From the NCBI RefSeq assembly GCF_008728515.1, contig NC_044981.1, positions 109,979,702 through 110,043,701 of the forward strand: 64,000 bases of DNA, given 5' to 3'. This DNA is from Papio anubis. Its lineage: Eukaryota > Chordata > Mammalia > Primates > Cercopithecidae. This document shows positions 22,369 through 33,937 of the stretch, piece by piece. A program made the translations under genes and the position numbers. Numbering within the stretch: position 1 is the stretch's first letter; the number at the start of each line of letters is the position of its first letter. The notes under the pieces are model-generated. The model searched no databases and was not told the DNA's origin. It was given only the letters and a program-made list of their open reading frames with translations.

Positions 22369-22859
22369 GTCATTTGATAGAGATAGACAAAGGAGTAGAA
22401 AAGCAAATTAAGATAAACAGAAAAAAAAAGCAAACTGAAATATATTGTTCCATGTCTTCTTTAGTCAGTCTCTTAATCCTGAGAATAGATCAGTTCAGTT
22501 AAATAGCTATGTCCCATTCCAGAAGGTGGCATTGCAAATGGGCTGGGCCTCTATCTATGATGCAGGCAAACAGATCTTTAATAAGAGGCATTTCTAAGGA
22601 AACAGAAGAAAAACAAAGTTTAATATCTAGAGTAGTCTACAGACTTGTTTTTCTAGAGTTTGTGAAGTATCTTCAGATTGCAGTAGTAATCTGAATAGAT
22701 TTTTCTGGATTGTAGTTCAGTTCAGATGAACGGTCAAGTGAAATTTCTGAGAAGTCAATATACCAGCAGGCACATAGGTTGTTTACTTACAAGTTTCTGT
22801 TATTTCTCACAAAATTTAGCTGCCTAGCTTCAGTTTGTGGGGATTTAAGAAAAGCAGTT

Positions 22860-23166
22860 TTTGAGCATGGTGGCTCACACCTGTAATCCCAGCACTTTGG
22901 GAGTCCGAGGCGGGTGGATTATCTGAGGTCAGGAGTTTGATACCAGCCTGGCCAATGTGGTGAAACCCTGTCTCTACTAATAATACAAAAATTAGCCAGG
23001 TGTGGTGGCAGGTGCCTGTAATCCCAGCTACGCAGGAGGCTGAGGCAGGAGAATCACTTGAATCTGGAAGGCAGAGATTGCAGTGAGCCAAGATCACACC
23101 ATTGCAGTCCAACCTGGGCAATAAGAGCGAAACTCCATCTCCATGAAATAAATAAATAAATAAAAT
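22860..23166 (+). mobile_element. Alu (AluS-like)
   Basis: gagcatggtggctcacacct to the tail ending in (AAAT)n. Right and left arms are both present. Confidence 0.9.
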
Positions 23167-24218
23167 AAGGAAAACAGAAGGAAGATTTGGAAAACCTTAG
23201 TTGGAAACTTGTAGCCAGGAAAGATTCAGGATTCAGTCCAAATTGTGGGAAAATAATAAAAACTCAAAAACAATAAACAAAACTAGAATCTAATAACATG
23301 CATACTATAGTTTTTTAAAAACATATTTTTTCTCTCTCCAGCCCCCAATTTCTACCAAAGGCAAATCATAGTACGACCAACTTATTTGCAAGATAAATTT
23401 TAGTCTTATTATACTTGGCCTAATTATCCATATAAAGTGCAGCAAGATTGGCCATACAGGCTTTTTAAAAATTGACTTTGCTGGTACATTTTTCATGAGA
23501 AATCTCAGATTAGACTTTCAAAAGTCTCTCAAGGTTAACCAAACCAAAGGTTTATCTGTGCCTGCAGATAATCCGTATGAATTGGGTGAATTCCTTTCTT
23601 CTCAAGGTCCCAATATAACTTGAGATTCCTGGGCCTGTGAGAAAGTAAAGTTCTTTACCTACCACAGGTCAGGAACTTTATAAAGGCATCACATAGAGAA
23701 GTATAAAGCCAATCTTCCCAAAGGGCTTTTCATTGGTTCTATAAAGTAATCTCAATTCCTCAAAGCAGTCTGATCAGCTCTGAAAATATGCCGTTCCAGT
23801 CAAAGCCTGGGTAAAATAACCAATGTTTCCAATTGTGTCCTATTACAAAACATATTCTTATTGACCTTATACAAATAACTATATTACCATACATTAAGAA
23901 TACTCACAAATAGTTTCCGATTTCTGTAGAAATCAAGTAGAGCAAAAAAATATGCTACGAATTTTGCTCACGGAAGTGTAGTTTGCCCGATTTGAAGTAA
24001 GCTATAGACAATTCAAAGAAAAAAAAAGTTATCTTGACTTTGGAAAAGAAAACATAAAAAGAGTCAGCAATGTTTCAAACAAAACACCACTAAAAAAAAG
24101 TATTTCAGGCCTCTATTAGTTCAGTCCCATGTAATTAACTCTTGTTCTGCTTAATGTTGAGTTAGCAAATCTCTTGAATGTATCTGCTTTTTAATTAGAG
24201 TCCTGGAAGTTTTTTCTT

Positions 24219-24503
24219 TTGAGAAAGAGTCTCACTCTCTTACCCAGGCTGGAGTACAGTGGTGTGATCTCAGCTCACTGCACCCTCTGCCTCCTGGGTT
24301 CAAGCGATTCTCATGCCTCTGCCTCCTAAGTAGCTGGGATTATGGGTGTGCACCAGCACACCTGGCTAATTTTTGTATTTTTAGTAGAAATGGAGTTTTG
24401 CTGTGTTGGCCAGGCTGGTCTCAAACTCCTGACTTCAAGTGATCCACCTGCCTTGGCCTCCCAAATTGTTGGGATTACAGGCATGAGCCCCTGCACCCAG
24501 CCA
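24219..24503 (-). mobile_element. Alu (AluS-like) with target duplication
   Basis: Minus-strand Alu with the 15-base target duplication tggaagttttttctt at 24204-24218 and 24504-24518. Confidence 0.92.
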
Positions 24504-25121
24504 TGGAAGTTTTTTCTTAGTCCAATAGCATAGTCTTTAAAGTTATCAGAAATCTGTATTTTGGAATACTTGTAAGAGTCCTTTCCATGAATTTCCTTAA
24601 AGAAAAAGCAAATTTTGAACTGCAGCTGACTATAAACCACTTTTTGAGAAGAATAAAAGTAAAACAATAATTGTCTATGGATGACAAAAGTCTTAGGCCA
24701 GCCATGGTTAAAGACACAATTGATTAAAAAATTTGGTTACTTCCGTGGCACACAGCAATTTAACATAATGATAATTATTACTGATAACATATACTAAGGC
24801 ATCAGAATTATAGGAATTTCATTCAATTTTGGAACACATGTTATACTGAGAGGGTATCCATAGATTAGATGTGCTTGTAAAGAAAGGAAAAGATGAAGAG
24901 TGCCTCATAGGACCATCAGGGTGGATGGTGGCAATGTTCACTGAGACAGGGAAGATTGTGAGTAAAGCAGGGTTTTGGAAGTAAAAAATATCAAGAGGTA
25001 TAGAGTGTTCATGTATGACAACATTGCTTTTGCCCTTGGGTTAGCTTAATTCCCAAAATATATCATTAATCCTTTCTGTTTACTTATGGGACATTTTAAC
25101 TTTAATACTTTGTCTATGTAG

Positions 25122-25275
25122 GATTAATTTTCTTCAGTCTGTGGTTGCTGAACACCAGCAATTTGATGAGCTGCTGCTTTCCTTTTCTGTCTGGATTAAG
25201 CTGTTTCTCAGTGAATTACAAACTACTTCTGAGATTAGCATAATGGACCATCAAGTAGCTCTTACTCGGCACAAG
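25122..25275 (+). CDS. SYNE1: SYNE1 local exon 11 (spectrin-repeat rod)
   Basis: 154 bp (local residues 533-584). The acceptor is tctatgtag|G, completing Arg; it then reads INFLQSVVAEHQQFDELL and SFSVWIKLFLSELQTT, ending ALTRHK. The donor is AAG|gtaaag. The SVW motif and hydrophobic spacing are those of the first helix of a spectrin repeat. It follows a 5.6 kb intron. Confidence 0.94.
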
Positions 25276-27482
25276 GTAAAGTGTTTTTTGTTTTTTTTTT
25301 TTTTAAGATTGAAGAAGAATTTTTTCCTAAAAGAGAGTTCTCAAATTAAAAAGAGATACAACATTTAAAAAAAGTTTAAATGGTGGGAATTTAACTTTTT
25401 ATTTATATGAAAATGTTTTAATAATTGAGCATATGAGTTAAGGCAATGAATTATGCAGACAAATTAAGCAGATAAAGCCACTTCAGATAAAATTGGCAAC
25501 CATCTTAAGAAACTCTCTCTTCATAGTGGAGCAAATGATTTCTAGGATAAAGTGACAAGAATGTCCATTTTTAAGCTTCCCAGTTTGTTTCATTTCAATA
25601 CTGAAAACTAACACTGAATTCAAATAGTTTAAGGATATAGTTTTTCTGAATTACTATTCAGCTTTAAAGTGATTTAAAGCTTATTTCCCTTCTTTATAAA
25701 TTATGCATATGGAGGGGTGAAAAGATCTTTCTTCTGCCCTCTGAAGGTTCAATTAATTTGAATCTATGAAACAAACTGACAATAGACCAATTAACAGGAG
25801 AAATGGCAAACACATTTATTATGTGCATATTGTATGGGAGTCCCACAAAATATGAGGCTCTAAGAATAACTGGATGACTAAAGTTTTTATGTTATACAGA
25901 AAGCAATAGGAGCTGGGGCTTCAGGAGGGTAGTAGGGACAAGCTATGGGAGGGTGAGGGGAGGAAATGCACTATGAACAAAGGCTGTCTTACTATGCAGA
26001 AAAAGTTTCTCAGGTAGCATACCTCAGAATTACAGATGGCATCCTGTGCTGAAAGTCTCTCTGAGTGAGATGTCAGACCTTAAGGGACTTTCCTGTGAGT
26101 TATTCTTCCCTGGTTGATGATTATATTTCTTCTGGAGGAACTTGCCTTAGTCAGATAAAGGAGCATCAGGAAAAGCTCTTATTTGAATTTGCTGCTCCTC
26201 AGGTTTTCTCAGTTTAAAGTCCAAAGTGATATATTTTAGGGTGTAATTTTCTGAGTCCCCAACACATTATATCTATCCTAGCACCAGAAAACATTCGAAA
26301 ATCCAGATATTGATTGTAAAGCATTGAAACAATGGAGATAAGCTACATAGTAAGCATATAGCAACATTTAACAACAGAGTATTTCATATTTATTGAGTGT
26401 TCATTCCTTGCTGGGTTCACTATTTGGTTTTGTGTCAGGGAAAAGCAACTTTCTTCTACCTTCAGGACAGGAGGTAATTTTTACATCTTGGAGGAAGGTG
26501 CTCAGTGAATTTAGGCTCTACCCTCCAAAGAAACTGAGAGAGAGCAGCTATTTTCACCGATGTTTACATTTCAAAGGGACGGCTCCCACATCCTTCAGAA
26601 AAATATTCCAGAGGTGGAAAAACTGGCCAGAGCTTCAAGAAGAGTTACATCTCAAAGGGGCAGAGAATGAATTCACAATTACAAATTTTCTAAAGTAAAT
26701 GCTCTAAGAAAAAAAAAGGTCGGAATCTGTAGTCAAGAGTAAGCTATCTGAAGTTTAGTGGTCAATCAGGGGGATCTTAAAGTCATTGTTGTCAAGATTA
26801 AGATAGGTGATAATTTCTATTTAATGGAAACCGCTGAGAATATTGCCAATTTTCTGCTAGATTTTAAACATGATTTATTGTGAGCTAGTCAAACTTCCTA
26901 TACAGAAGTCTTGCATAAAATAAAACTCTGATTTGAAACTAATTTAATGGAAAAAGATGTCTTCATGGATTTTTGTCAACAGAAATTTTTAGTTAAAAAA
27001 ATTAAACATTTAGATTTTTAAATTTTTAGATTTAAAATTTTTTACATACATGCATCTTTTAAAATTAAAAATTTTTAAAGTTGAAATATTAAAAATGAGA
27101 TATCTAAATACAAATATTTGTGTATAAATATATACCTATATGCATCTTTAAAATGTTAAAATTAAAATGTAAAATATATATAGGCATCTTTAAGAATCTT
27201 CCAATGTTTTCATTTCTTTTAACTAACAATTTCTATCCACAAAGAAATTTTTTTCACAGAATTAATTACATAGTGCCAAAACAGAGTTGTGTTTTATGTG
27301 AAATATGTGGATCAGCAAAACAGAAAATTTTGTGAATTTTCAAAGATTCACTGTAGATGATCTTTAAGTACTATACTATCCATGGCACTTAAAACAGGTC
27401 TTCACATCACGAACCCTGTAGAATACCTCTGTCATGGACTGTAGTGTATCTGAGGAATCAATAACTCTCTCTTCCCTTCCAG
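25276..27482 (+). other. SYNE1: Intron 11
   Basis: 2.2 kb intron. It has a possible LTR relic (about 25770-26265) and a very AT-rich, low-complexity stretch (26990-27215) of repeated aaattttta and atatata words. The rest is unassigned. Confidence 0.75.
25770..26265 (-). mobile_element. Possible LTR relic
   Basis: Shares the caattaacaggagaaatg... / tttattatgtgcatattgta motif order with 21480-21560 and ends ctgagtccccaaca, which read in reverse starts with TGTTGGGG, a plausible LTR 5' end. Family not identified. Confidence 0.35.
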
Positions 27483-28111
27483 GACCACGCAGCAGAAGTA
27501 GAGAGCAAAAAGGTTGAATTGCAGAGTCTGCAGGGTCACTTAGCAAGGTTGGGTTCTCTGGGCCGTGCTGAGGACCTCCACCTCCTGCAGGGCAAGGCTG
27601 AGGACTGCTTCCAGCTGTTTGAGGAGGCCAGCCAGGTTGTGGAGAGGCGGCAGCTTGCCCTGTCCCATTTGGCAGAATTCCTCCAGAGCCATGCCTCTCT
27701 GTCCGGCATTCTCCACCAGCTGAGGCAAACGGTGGAAGCAACCAACAGTATGAATAAGAACGAGTCTGATTTGATAGAAAAGGACCTCAATGATGCTCTT
27801 CAAGATGCTAAAGCATTAGAATCTGCTGCTGTCAGTCTCGATGGCATTCTTTCCAAAGCCCAATACCATCTGAAAAGTGGGAGCTCTGAGCAAAGGACTT
27901 CCTGCAGAGCCACGGCTGATCAGCTCTGTGGAGAGGTAGAAAGGATCCAGAACCTTCTGGGAACCAAGCAGAGTGAGGCAGATGCCCTGGCAGTGTTGAA
28001 AAAAGCATTCCAAGACCAGAAAGAGGAGCTTCTGAAAAGCATTGAGGACATTGAAGAAAGGACTGACAAAGAGCGACTGAAAGAACCTACCCGCCAAGCT
28101 CTTCAGCAGAG
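27483..28111 (+). CDS. SYNE1: SYNE1 local exon 12, large exon (about two repeats)
   Basis: 629 bp (local residues 585 to 794, split AG/G), by far the largest exon here and clearly more GC-rich than its introns. The acceptor is cccttccag|GAC and the donor GAG|gtaaag. The peptide begins DHAAEVESKKVELQSLQ, passes RAEDLHLLQGKAEDCFQLF, SMNKNESDLIEKDLNDALQ and ATADQLCGEVERIQNLLG, and ends KEPTRQALQQR. It spans about two spectrin-type repeats in one exon, with few Trp residues. Antisense open frames across it are shadows. Confidence 0.97.
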
Positions 28112-28632
28112 GTAAAGGAAACTGTCACAGCCACTTGTCTCTTTTCTTTTGTATTTGTTCTGGAATTAACTTTTATGCAAAACTTTATTAGGACCGTGAA
28201 AGGAAAATAAAAACTCAGGACCCCAATTCACTCTGCCAAAAGAAAGAAATTAAGCTGAGAGCTGAGTCATGCAAGAAGCGGCCTTTCGTTTTGTTCCTAA
28301 ACAGATAGATACAGAGAAAAGGTTCAGTATCTCCATAGGTAGCTGCTCTATGTTCACCTTATCTTAAGTAAAGTGCTGATTTACTGAGCACGAGATGAAT
28401 TCATAATTGACTATTCCCTGCCTGCTTCTTTTCTCTTGCAATACATGGATTAACCTTCTCCTCTCTCTTTCCCCTCCAGCCCATTTTTCCCCTTTAAGTG
28501 TTGAAGCCCTCAAAATCATCTTTGGAGAAAGGTATAAACCACAGACTGTTTCTGTGATTTCATATTTATTTCTTCCAGGCATGTCCTTAACCCTGTCTCA
28601 GATACTTTTTGGTTTACAGTACCATATTTAGC

Positions 28633-28635
<3 letters not shown>

Positions 28636-28672
<37 letters not shown>
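28636..28672. repeat. Homopolymer T run (37)
   Basis: Uninterrupted T run between gcaac and accag, without an adjoining Alu. It is likely length-variable. Confidence 0.95.
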
Positions 28673-28675
<3 letters not shown>

Positions 28676-30044
28676 AGTTTGAAGATAAGATTAATGACTA
28701 ATTTGACACTTGAGAAGTACTAAAATTTCTTTGGATTTCTTAAGGATTTCCCTAAAGTCTTTTTATGAGCAAAGAATGTATAGATCTTATTATCTATTTT
28801 TAAATAATTTTTTACTGATGGGAGAAAGGACTCATCTTCTGTAACAAGAATGAAGGCAGAAGAGAAAGGGAGTGATCCTAGTAGTTTTGGTGGTAAAAAG
28901 TATGAGGGAATTCCTCCCTGGTGGCTGAGAGCCTCTTGGTAGAGACTGGTGCAAGCTCATCAGTTCAGAGGAGAGGGCAGATGTTGGAGGAGAGAAAATG
29001 GTGTGAAACAGTTTTCTTGTAGAGGGTAGCTTAGGAAGGTGATGAGCTGTCATTTGAGCTCTGTGTTCATTTAAAGTGAAACCAATCAGCTTGGCAGAGT
29101 CATTCTCTACAACTACATTTAACTGTTTGCTTAGTGGTATGGAGAGGCAGAGGAGTGGGTTTAAGTAACCAAAGCTGAGCTTTTGTCAGGTGAGTCCATT
29201 TGAGAAGCAAACAGGTCAAAGATAAGTCCCCTTAGTAAATTTGAGAAGTAACTGTTTTCTTAAAACTGTAGCCTTCTTTTCAATCTTTTTTTCTTCTTAA
29301 TAGAACCTTCTGACTCCCGTTTTCAGGGCCACTTTCTCTTCCATTTTTTTTTCAGTGGGCAAAGAAACAACTGAAATGTATTCATGCCAAGGTATTCATG
29401 ATTGATAAAGATTATGTTGTTCCTGACAAGACCATTGCTGGTTGTTTGCTTTTAACCAGAATCAAACATTAAGTTGAGGATTTAGTCAGATGATAGTGGA
29501 GTCAATATTAGGACTGGGCTCCTGAGATTATACCCTTTATAGGCAATAGATTATCTCATTAGTTTAGCAAATTTACAAAAGGGAATGATACTTGGGAAGA
29601 AAAAATAGCCTCCAGAATAAGGTGCCTAGTGTCACTCACCCTGGAAGCCAGCAGTATCATTGGTGCTGCAGGGTGGCATGGCCTTCTTAGGCCAAGCAGA
29701 CAGGAGATCCTAAAATTGCCAGAGTAGAAAGCCCAGGTTGAGCTAAAGAGCCACATCAGTACCCACAACACTGCACTCACCAAAGTCACACATCGGGTAC
29801 AGAAAATGTTATATTGAATTAATGGACTTATTTAAATTCCAGTCATACTAATGCTTCACTGTGCCACCTTGGGAAAACCTCTTCTCTTCTTGTAAGGTGG
29901 GGATAATGAGAACACGTGCCCCAGCCACCATCTTTTGGGAATTAAATGGGGTAAAACATGCGGACTCATTTTGTGAACTCTGCAGACCTATATCAAACTG
30001 TAAGAATGAAGAGTCAACAGCTGCCTCTATATGGCCACTTTTTT

Positions 30045-30344
30045 TTTCTTTGAAACAGGGTCGTGCTCTGTCACCCAGGCTAGAGTGCAGTGGTGCAGTC
30101 ACAGTTCACTGTGGCCTCAAACTTTTGGACTCAAGTGATCCTCCAGCCTCAGCCTCCCACATAGCTGAGACTATACACATGTACCACCACACCCAGCTAA
30201 ATTTAAAAACTAATTTTTTTTTTTTGTAGAAATAAGGTCTTGCTGTGTTGCCCAGGTTGGTCTTGAATTCCTGGTCTCAAGCAATTCTCCCACCTTGGCA
30301 TCCCAAAATGCTGAGATTATGAACGTGAGCCACTGTGGCTGGTG
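30045..30344 (-). mobile_element. Alu (AluJ-like) with target duplication
   Basis: Minus-strand Alu; the target duplication atatggccactttttt occurs at 30029-30044 and 30345-30360. It lies 626 bp upstream of exon 13. Confidence 0.92.
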
Positions 30345-30443
30345 ATATGGCCACTTTTTTAGAAATGCTCTGATATTAATAGATTAGAGACAAAAATGAT
30401 CATTTCCTTATGGTAATCTTTTCAACAAGGTAGGTAATTTAAA

Positions 30444-30505
30444 TTATATATATATATTATATATTATATATATATAATATGTGTGTGTGTGTGTATATAT
30501 ATATA
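30444..30505. repeat. TA/TG microsatellite
   Basis: Alternating ta with a tg block (gtgtgtgtgtgtgt) at 30481-30494. Confidence 0.93.
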
Positions 30506-30970
30506 GCAGAGCTCAATAAAGCTAATATGATATTGAATGAAACAACTATAATCCTTAAACATTATTATTTACATGGATTGAACCTCATGACCCAGAAACA
30601 TTTCTTACCAATGATTTTACAGTAAGTATTTACCTAGTTAGCCTATGAGATCAGCCTTAGTTTTGAAAATCTTATACCATCAAAGCAAAGTACAAAGAAA
30701 ATACAAACTTAACAGAAGGTTGATGGTGAGTATTAAGAATGACTTTCAATGTTTTCTGAGGTACAGTCTGAGTTATTTTGCAAAATTAACTTTAAAAGTA
30801 CCTTCATCCATTGATAAACATCAATTTAATTTCTGTGTTAAAAGTTTCTACTGTCTAAATAAGTAGAAACTTTATGGTTTCTGCTTTATGGTCTCATCAT
30901 ATACTTATGGAGAAGAAATTTGTTTACTACTTTTAGTAAATTCATAGGAAAATAACATTTTAATTCACAG

Positions 30971-31150
30971 GTTAAGAGTGTTTAATCAGCTAGAAGATGA
31001 ATTGAATTCTCACGAGCATGAACTATGTTGGTTGAAAGACAAAGCCAAGCAAATTGCCCAGAAAGATGTAGCTTTTGCACCTGAAGTTGACAGGGAGATA
31101 AACCGCTTAGCAGTCACCTGGGATGATACCAAAAGACTAATTCATGAAAA
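30971..31150 (+). CDS. SYNE1: SYNE1 local exon 13 (spectrin-repeat rod)
   Basis: 180 bp (local residues 794-854), phase 2-2 and therefore frame-neutral. The acceptor is attcacag|G and the donor AAA|gtaagt. The peptide LRVFNQLEDELNSHEHELC continues WLKDKAKQIAQKDVAF and NRLAVTWDDTKRLIHE; two Trp residues anchor neighbouring helices. The exon is flanked by oppositely oriented Alus (30045-30344 minus, 31351-31661 plus). Confidence 0.95.
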
Positions 31151-31350
31151 GTAAGTCAAAACCCACCCAGTTCTTGTTTTTAGCTTCCCACTTATTTTGT
31201 GACATTGGGACATTGCCTGTTTTGCATTGATGTGATCAGTAGTTAAATATATTTTACCATTTTAGGTATTCTGTGTCACTTTCATAACATTGAAAATTTA
31301 CTTATTTCTACAGAACTTTATTGAGAATGTTGCTTTGAGATAACAATTAT

Positions 31351-31661
31351 AGGCCAGGCACGGTCGCTCACGCCTGTAATCCCAACACTTTGGGAGGCCA
31401 AGGCAGGCGAATCACCTGAGGTCAGGAGTTTAAGACCATCCTGGCCAACATAGTGAAATCTCGTCTCTACTAAAAATACAAAAATTAGCCGGGCATGGTG
31501 GAGGGTGCCTGTAATACCAGCTACTCGGGAGGCCGAGGCAGGAGAATCACTTGAACCCTGGAGGTGTAGGTTGCAGTGAGCCGAGATCACATCACAGCAT
31601 TCCAGGCTGGAAGACAGAGTGAGACTCCTTCTCAAAAAAAAAAAAAAAAAAAAAAAAAAAA
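31351..31661 (+). mobile_element. Alu (AluS-like)
   Basis: ggccaggcacggtcgctcac to a long A tail, both arms present, about 200 bp downstream of exon 13 and opposite in orientation to the Alu upstream of that exon. Confidence 0.92.
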
Positions 31662-31744
31662 TTACATTTGGAATTCAATGCTTAAAGCAGGATTTGTCAA
31701 CAGTTACGAAGTGCTACCATGACAGCCTTAACTTTTAATTTCAT

Positions 31745-32462
31745 ATTTTTTTTGTTTTGTTGTAGTTGTTTGTAATTGAGGTATAATTTAAACACATTTA
31801 AATTTACTTTTTTTCATATGCAATGCTATCAGTTTTGACAAACTTATACAGTTGTGTAACTGTTAAATTTCACAATGAAAGTTCTACCACCTAAAAAATG
31901 GCCTTATCTCTTCCCTTTGCCCTTAGCCCCCCTGGCAACCAGGGATGAGTTTTCCACATCTATAGTTTTGTCTTTTCTTAGAATCATTTATAAACAAAAT
32001 CACATAGAATGTGACCTGGCTTCTTTTATTCTGGCTTCTTTTATTTAGCACAACATATGTCATTGTGTGTGTCAAAAGTTCATTCATTTTTTTATAGCTG
32101 AATATTCCACTGAATGGGTTTACTACAGTTTATTCAATTACTGGGTGATGGACAATTGGGTTCTTTCCAGTTTGGATGATTATAAATAGTGTTTATAAAC
32201 ATTCACATTCAAATTTTTGCATGTATGTAAGTTTTTATTTCATTTGGGTAAATAATCTAAAAGTGAGACTGGATTGTATAGCAACATATATGTTTAACTT
32301 TATAAGAACCTGCCAAATTATTTTTCAAAGTAGTTGCACCATTTTGCACTCACACCAGTCATGTGTAAGATTTCCAGTTGCTCCACGTAATTTCCAACAC
32401 TTGGTATTGTGATGTTTTTGTTTATTTGCTTGTTTGACATTCTACTAGATGTGTAGAGCCAT

Positions 32463-32511
<49 letters not shown>

Positions 32512-32697
32512 TTTAACTCCTCACTGTGGAGCAGGACTAACTCATAAGCATTGTGCCAAGAATTGGCACATTTTGTTTTTAATTTGTATATCCCTGATGA
32601 CTGATGTTGAGCGTATTTTGATATGTTATTTGCAATCTGTTTATCTTTTTAAATATTCAAGTTGGCCGATTTGGGTGATTTTTTTGTTATTGAGGTC
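31745..32697 (-). mobile_element. Old L1 fragment (L1M type), interrupted by a GT repeat
   Basis: tttatttagcacaacatatg, ggttctttccagtttggatg, aactttataagaacctgcca, and after the microsatellite tgatgttgagcgtattttga follow a well-known old L1 segment. Minus orientation is my inference. Confidence 0.6.
32466..32510. repeat. GT microsatellite (~22 units)
   Basis: Uninterrupted gt dinucleotide run between atctct and ctttaac; likely polymorphic. Confidence 0.97.
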
Positions 32698-33160
32698 TTT
32701 TTTATATCAATACAATCCCAATCAAAATGCCCACAGAATTTTTGTAGAAATTTACAAGATGACTTAAAAATGTATACATAAAAACACAAGACCTACTAGA
32801 ATAGCCAGTACAGTTTTCAAAAAGAATTGGAGGACTTTGCTGGCAGCTCTGGTACCTAAAATAATTAAGTAAGTAAATAAATAAATAACAAATGAAAAAG
32901 AATTGGAGGACTTATACTAGCTGGTTTCAGTGTGGTACAGGCTGAAGGGTAAACATATAAACTAGTGGAACACAGTCAGAAATAGACCCAGACATATACA
33001 GTCAATTGTTTTGACAAAGATATAAAGAAAATTTGGTGGAGAAAGAATTATCTTTTCAATAAATGGTACTAGAACAATTGGACATTCATATGCATTTAAA
33101 AAAATGACCCTCAACATATACTTTACATCATGTACAAAGGTCTTTTAAACAAAATTCAGA
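32698..33160 (+). mobile_element. Old L1 ORF2 3' fragment
   Basis: caatcccaatcaaaatgccc, agaatagccagtacagtttt, gaaatagacccagacatata and ttttcaataaatggtactag follow the end of L1 ORF2 in plus orientation, broken by stops and a short internal repeat of the aagaattggaggac motif. Confidence 0.65.
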
Positions 33161-33484
33161 GCACATTATATAATGTAGACTATTAATGCAGGCATTTTAA
33201 ATTGAATCATGTTGTGCAAACTTTATTCTGTATTATTAAACATTATCCTACATTGTGATTTCGTAGAGGTTGCACAGTGTCCTATCATAAGAATGTATCA
33301 GGATTTATTTAATTATTGACCTGTTTTTAACATTTTGGTTATTTCTATATTTTCTCCTATTACAAATAATGGTGTGAAGAATATCACTTTACCTAAATCT
33401 TAGTGCACATAATTTTATTTCTTTGGAAAAATCTCTAGATGTAAACTTGCTTGCTCAACAGCATTTTATTCTTTTGTTATTGTT

Positions 33485-33773
33485 TCTTTTATGAAACAGT
33501 CTCCCTCTATTGCCCAGGCTGGAGCACAGTGGTGTGATCTTGGCTCACTGCAACCTCTACTACCCGAGTTCAAGCCTTTCTCATGCCTCAGCCTCCTAAG
33601 TAGCTGAGATTACAGGCGTGTGCCACCAAGCCAGGCTGATTTTTGCATTTTGAGTAGAGACGATGTTTTGCCTTGTTGGCCAGGCTGGTCTCGAACGACT
33701 GGCCTCGAGTGATCAGCCTGCCTTGGCCTCGCACAGTGCTAGGATTATAGGCATGATCCGTGACACCCAGCCG
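33485..33773 (-). mobile_element. Alu (AluS-like)
   Basis: atgaaacagtctccctctat to gcatgatccgtgacacccag; both arms present in minus orientation, moderately diverged. A TG repeat and an A run follow before the 5S-like sequence. Confidence 0.88.
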
Positions 33774-33818
33774 TTTTGTGTGTGTGTGTGTGTGTGTTTG
33801 TTTAAAAAAAAAAAAAAA

Positions 33819-33937
33819 GCCTACAGCTTCCAATATTCCCAGAGGGTCTCCCATCCAAGTACTAACCAGGCTGGACCCTGCTTACCTTCACAAGATCAAA
33901 TGAGATCAGGTGCATTTGAGGTGATATGGTTGTAGAC
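33819..33937 (-). pseudogene. 5S rRNA pseudogene
   Basis: Read in reverse complement this begins gtctacaaccatatcacctc and ends gctgtaggc, following 5S rRNA from end to end. The internal segment ggttagtacttggatgggag (reverse of 33868-33887) is intact, but it is about four-fifths identical overall with one extra base, and the A box region is altered. It is 119 nt against 121 for the gene, flanked at its 3' side by a T run. A dead copy, not a functional 5S gene. Confidence 0.88.

Larger units (their letters stand above)
19475..25121 (+). other. SYNE1: Intron 10
   Basis: 5.6 kb intron. It contains an ancient repeat-like block (about 20690-21420), an LTR-like block (about 21455-22035), two plus-strand Alus (22060-22368, 22860-23166) and a minus-strand Alu (24219-24503). 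The rest is unassigned. Confidence 0.8.
28112..30970 (+). other. SYNE1: Intron 12
   Basis: 2.9 kb intron with a 37-base T run (28636-28672), a minus-strand Alu (30045-30344) and a TA/TG microsatellite (30444-30505). The middle (28700-30000) is unassigned. Confidence 0.8.

Noticed and set aside
27376..28097. Several antisense open frames opposite exon 12
   Set aside because: They are shadows of the GC-rich coding exon; sense codons and splice sites explain the region.
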